A DNA stretch of 9,966 nucleotides from Dehalococcoidales bacterium (GTDB lineage: Bacteria; Chloroflexota; Dehalococcoidia; Dehalococcoidales; RBG-16-60-22), in assembly GCA_016783105.1 (NCBI GenBank), contig JADHXF010000059.1, forward strand, positions 1 through 9,966, given 5' to 3'. Shown here one piece after another: positions 6,857-9,966 of the stretch. The notes beneath the pieces are model-generated. The model worked only from the letters and a program-made list of their open reading frames with translations, had not been told where the DNA came from and did no database searches. Position 1 is the first letter of the stretch. Every line of letters starts with the position of its first letter. Made by a program: the position numbers and the translations under genes.

Positions 6857-9610
6857 GGAGGAAGAGGCGGCCTTCTCAATTCTGATAGCGCAGACCTTGA
6901 ACTCCGGTATCTTGGCCACTGGGTCCAGTGCCGGTATGGTCAGCTGGTTGGTGGGACTCTCGGCGAAATGGAAGGTCATGAAGACAACGCCAACCGGGGA
7001 AACCTCGGTGATTTTGGCACGGGCGGTGACTTCGCCGCGCCGGGAAACCACCCGCACCGTATCACCGTCAGCAATGCTGAAGGCGGCGGCGTCCCTGGGG
7101 TTTATTTCCGCCAGTTCCTCGCTGTGAAAAGCGTTAAGTCCTTTCACCTTTCGGCTCATCGTGCCGGTGTGGTAATGGAACAGGCTGCGGCCGGTGGTCA
7201 GCACCAGTGGGTAGTCTTCATCAGGAGTTTCGGCTGACGGCCGGTACTCCAGCGGCACGAAATGCCCCTTGCCGCGGGTAAATATCTCGGTGTGGAGAAT
7301 GGCCGTTCCCGGGTGCTCCTCGGTGGGGCAGGGCCATTGCAGGCCGCCCTTTTCCAGTCGACGGTAGGAAATGCCTCCATAGCTTGGGGTCAGCCGGGCG
7401 ATCTCATCCATAATCTGGGACGGGTTGGTGAAATCAAAGCCGTTGCTGCCCATTCGCTTTCCGACCTGTTCGATAATCCACCAGTCCGGCCGGGCATTGC
7501 CAACCGGTTCCACTGCCTTTCTTACCCGCTGCACCCTTCGCTCGGTGTTGGTGAAGGTGCCTTCTTTCTCGGCGAAAGTCGTCGAAGGCAGGACAATATG
7601 CGCCAGCCGGGTGGTTTCGGTGGGGAAGCAATCCTGCACGATGAGCAGTTCCAGGCGCTGCAACGCTTGAATAGCGTGTTTGGCTTCCGGCTCCGTCAGC
7701 ACCGGGTTCTCACCCATGATATACATCGCCTTGATTTGACCGTTGTAGGCGGCCTCAAACATCTCGGTGACGGTCAGACCCGCTCTGGTTGGAGGCAGCG
7801 AGCAACTCCAGCCCGCCTCGAATTTTCCCTTCACCGGTTCGCTGGTCACCGCCTGGTAGCCGGGGTAGACATTGGGCAGCGCCCCCATATCACAGGCGCC
7901 CTGGACGTTGTTCTGGCCGCGCAGCGGATTGACGCCGCTCCCTGGTTTACCTATATTCCCCGTGAGCATGGTCAGGTTGGCCACGGCAATCACGTTATCC
8001 GTCCCGTGGGAATGCTGGGTGATGCCCATAGCATAGAAGAGTGCCGCGGGGCTATGGGTGGCGTACATCCTGGCTGCCTGAATTATTTTGTCTTTCGGCA
8101 CGCCGGTGATTTTTGCCACGGTATCCAGGTCAAAATGTTGCAGCGATTCTTTGAAAGCATCCAGGTTCTCGCAGCGCTCATTGATGAAGTCTTCATTCAG
8201 CAGGCCTTCGTCTATGATTACCCGGCATATGCCCATGAGCAGGGCAACGTCGCTGCCGGGGCGGTGCTGCAGGTAGATATCGGCGTGGCGTACCAGCTCG
8301 ATTTCTCTTGGGTCGGCCACAATTAGCTTTGCGCCTTTACGTACCGCCTTCTTGATTTCAAAGCCAATTACCGGGTGGGCTTCGGTGGTATTGGTGCCGA
8401 TGGCGAAGATGCAGGCGGCGTCTTTGATATCACCGATGGAATTGGTCATCGCCCCGCTCCCGAAGGTGGTGACCAGACCGGCCACCGTGGGGGAATGTCA
8501 GAGGCGGGCACAGTGGTCGATATTATGTGTACCGATGACCGCCCGGCCCAGCTTCTGGAGAAGGTAATTTTCCTCGTTGGTACACTTGGCCGATGCAATA
8601 ATGGCTATCTCTTCCGGTTTGTACCGGCCTAGCCCCGCCGCCACCGCGTCGAGCGCCTCGTCCCAGGTGGCTTCATGGAGTTCTCCATTTTGCCTGATGA
8701 GGGGGTGGCTCAGGCGGTCAGGGTGGTGAATAAATTCCGTGGCGCCGAAGCGGCCCTTGACGCAGAGTCGGCCACGGTTTACTTCATTATCTCTATCCCC
8801 CCGGGCACTTATGACCTGCCCATCTTTCACCCCGAGGTACATCTGGCAGCCAACACCGCAGTAAGGGCAGGTGGTCTTCACTTCATGGGCTGGCTGGACA
8901 GCCATTTTCGGCATCAGGGCACCCACCGGGCAGCGCACCATGCATTCACCGCAGGACCGGCAGATTGACTCAAACAGGGAGGCACTGTCAACAGGATTGA
9001 CCTGCTCGCGGTCTCCCTGACGGCCTATCTCAATGGCGCCCACCACGGTGACTTCGTGGCAGGTACGGACGCATTTGCGGCAGAGGATGCAGTAATTGCG
9101 GTCTATCTTGAAAAAGGGGTTGCTGTAATCGACCGGACGCTCTCTGTTTTTGGGGCGAATGGGTAGCTCGGTCACACCCAGGTAGTCGACCACCTTCTGT
9201 AAATCACACTGGCCGTTCTTGGGACAGAGCACACAGCGGTCGGTGACGGAAACATTGCGCAAGCAGATATCGTAGGGCTGGCAGCGTTCCTTGCGGTCGC
9301 AGATAAGACACTCGCTGGGGTGCTCGGCGAGGATTGGTTCCAGGGCAGTACGGCGAGCTTCATTTAACGGCGCGGTATTGGTCCGTACCACCATTCCTTC
9401 CGTGACGGGCGTGGTGCAGGCGGTAACTAAATCTGGCATTCCTTCGATTTCCACCACGCAGAGGCGGCAATCGCCGGTTGGCTCAAGGTCAGGGTCATGA
9501 CACAGATTGGGCACATATATCCCCGCCGCCAGGCTTGCCTCGAGCAGAAGGGTACCCTTGCCGGCTCTGACTTCTCGCCCGTCGATGGTTATCCTGATTT
9601 CGTCCATCAC
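6854..9610 (-). CDS. fdhA: Selenocysteine formate dehydrogenase, NuoG-like fused catalytic subunit
   Basis: A single 918-codon gene with UGA at codon 371 read as selenocysteine; stopping there would truncate it at 370 residues. It oxidises formate to CO2, or the reverse, at a Mo/W-bis-pterin centre. N-terminal [2Fe-2S] ligands are Cys37/48/51/65. NuoG-type groups follow: His97/Cys101/104/110, then Cys116/126/129/135. Two ferredoxin clusters use Cys174/177/180/184 and 217/220/223/227. The molybdopterin-domain [4Fe-4S] uses Cys248/251/255/283, with Lys285 next to it. Then come Sec371-His372 in C-A-R-L-U-H-S-P-T-V-A-G-L, Arg564 in N-P-L-R-G-Q-N-N-V-Q (formate-binding Arg of FdhF) and a dinucleotide-binding domain at about 800-915. 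The start is GTG 9610 or ATG 9607; both overlap the upstream stop, implying translational coupling. Sec itself is inferred from the TGA position and the hairpin. The soluble architecture suggests an NAD(P)-linked, possibly bifurcating enzyme. Confidence 0.93.
8468..8500 (-). promoter_or_regulatory. Selenocysteine UGA and bacterial SECIS hairpin in the FDH mRNA
   Basis: UGA is at 8500-8498. After 11 nt comes GGUGGCC (8486-8480), loop GGUCU (8479-8475) and GGUCACC (8474-8468): a 7-bp stem with one G-U wobble and a GGU-containing apical loop, the feature SelB recognises. From memory of E. coli fdhF, both the UGA-to-loop distance (18 nt) and the GGUCUG loop region are the same. I do not see the single bulged U of the E. 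coli hairpin; a G-U wobble lies at about that level. The loop also encodes the conserved Gly-Leu, so part of the match is coding constraint. Confidence 0.85.
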
Positions 9611-9966
9611 CTTGAAGCAACTTTTTGGCGAAGCCTGTGTTTATTCTTGCCCGGCTTTGGAGGCAGTGGTGGTGGGGTAATGACGCAGCGCACGGCGCAC
9701 TGCAGACAGCGCCTTCCCTCTTTTGCCGCCGCTTCGTTGCTGAGGCCAAGTTCGACCTCCTCAAAGTTATCAGTTCTCTTCTCCACCGGCAGTGCCGGCA
9801 TAGACGGCCGGGTCCACTCGAAAAAGCCATCATCTTTGCTTACACAGAGGCTGAACTCACTCGGCGGCGCCAGGACTTCGCTGATGTCTCCCGTGCCGCC
9901 CAGATATTTATCAATAGACGCGGCTGCTTTACGGCCGGCGGCGATGGCCTCAATCACTGAAGCCGG
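9607..9966 (-). CDS. GltD-like FAD/NAD(P)-dependent oxidoreductase, C-terminal 119 residues
   Basis: The open frame runs in from the right edge, so the N-terminus is missing. The fragment opens P-A-S-V-I-E-A-I-A-A-G-R-K-A-A-A-S-I, the typical last FAD-contacting helix of glutamate-synthase small-subunit-like (GltD) flavoproteins. A linker follows, then V-E-L-G-L-S-N-E-A-A with Cys87, Cys90 and Cys94 (C-L-Q-C-A-V-R-C) in fragment numbering, and a Pro-rich, basic tail (P-P-P-L-P-P-K-P-G-K-N-K-H). Similar C-terminal segments occur on NuoF-GltD fusions and on flavoprotein partners of soluble formate dehydrogenases and hydrogenases, where they carry electrons between NAD(P)H and the Fe-S chain. 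Its TGA stop (9609-9607) overlaps the FDH start (GTGA or TGATG), so the two are co-transcribed and probably translationally coupled. Whether the missing part includes a NuoF module is unknown. Confidence 0.82.
   Translation of the reverse strand, partial: PASVIEAIAAGRKAAASIDKYLGGTGDISEVLAPPSEFSLCVSKDDGFFEWTRPSMPALPVEKRTDNFEEVELGLSNEAAAKEGRRCLQCAVRCVITPPPLPPKPGKNKHRLRQKVASR

Noticed and set aside
7262..8326. A 354-codon plus-strand open frame
   Set aside because: It lies wholly antisense to the FDH gene, its translation shows no recognisable family, and GC-rich coding DNA often produces such antisense frames.
8486..8500. Treating the TGA at 8498-8500 as a nonsense mutation that splits the FDH into a pseudogene or two separate genes
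   Set aside because: The TGA is at the exact Sec/Cys catalytic position, both flanks stay intact and conserved, a SECIS-like hairpin follows, and there is no Shine-Dalgarno before the GTG at 8485.

Overview
The window reads as a piece of a bacterial chromosome from an anaerobe. It has moderately high GC coding DNA, AT-rich gaps, clear Shine-Dalgarno sites and mixed ATG/GTG/TTG starts. A selenocysteine formate dehydrogenase, a tandem CARDB surface protein and a 2-hydroxyacid dehydrogenase/aldolase pair together would fit a Chloroflexota (Dehalococcoidia-like) or similar sediment/subsurface lineage. That assignment is inference, because the window holds no phylogenetic marker gene.

Layout: (i) 1-341, minus, the start of a PPC/DUF296-domain gene that runs off the left edge. 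(ii) 342-636, a divergent regulatory gap with a promoter candidate on each strand and two short perfect dyads. (iii) 637-2483, plus, a two-gene operon: a D-isomer-specific 2-hydroxyacid dehydrogenase, then, 23 nt later, an HpcH/HpaI-type class II pyruvate aldolase with a TTG start. (iv) 2508-5345, minus, convergent with the operon: a 945-residue exported, membrane-anchored protein made of eight CARDB repeats of about 106 residues. (v) 5346-5554, an AT-rich gap with a 16-bp perfect palindrome lying across a promoter candidate. (vi) 5555-6730 (possibly from 6748), minus, a 12-TM major facilitator superfamily transporter. (vii) 6854-9966, minus, two overlapping genes: the end of a GltD-like FAD/NAD(P) oxidoreductase, then a large molybdopterin formate dehydrogenase.

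The main point is that the formate dehydrogenase is one gene (6854-9610), although a standard gene caller would split it in two at an in-frame TGA (8498-8500). That TGA sits exactly where formate dehydrogenases carry catalytic selenocysteine or cysteine (C-A-R-L-[TGA]-H-S-P-T-V-A-G-L). Family homology continues without a break on both sides. A 7-bp stem with a GGUCU loop starts 11 nt after the UGA, and its loop is at the same distance from the UGA as I recall for the E. coli fdhF SECIS. The 918-residue product has a NuoG-like N-terminus with Cys/His ligands for up to six Fe-S clusters, including one extra four-cysteine group. Together with the GltD-like partner it looks like the catalytic arm of a soluble NAD(P)-linked, possibly electron-bifurcating, formate dehydrogenase or CO2 reductase. 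The remaining subunits would lie beyond the right edge.

The hydroxyacid dehydrogenase/aldolase operon would connect 2-oxo acids, 2-hydroxy acids and pyruvate. The CARDB protein and MFS transporter are surface and membrane functions with no clear link to the FDH locus apart from position. No rRNA, tRNA, CRISPR array, transposase or phage gene was seen.
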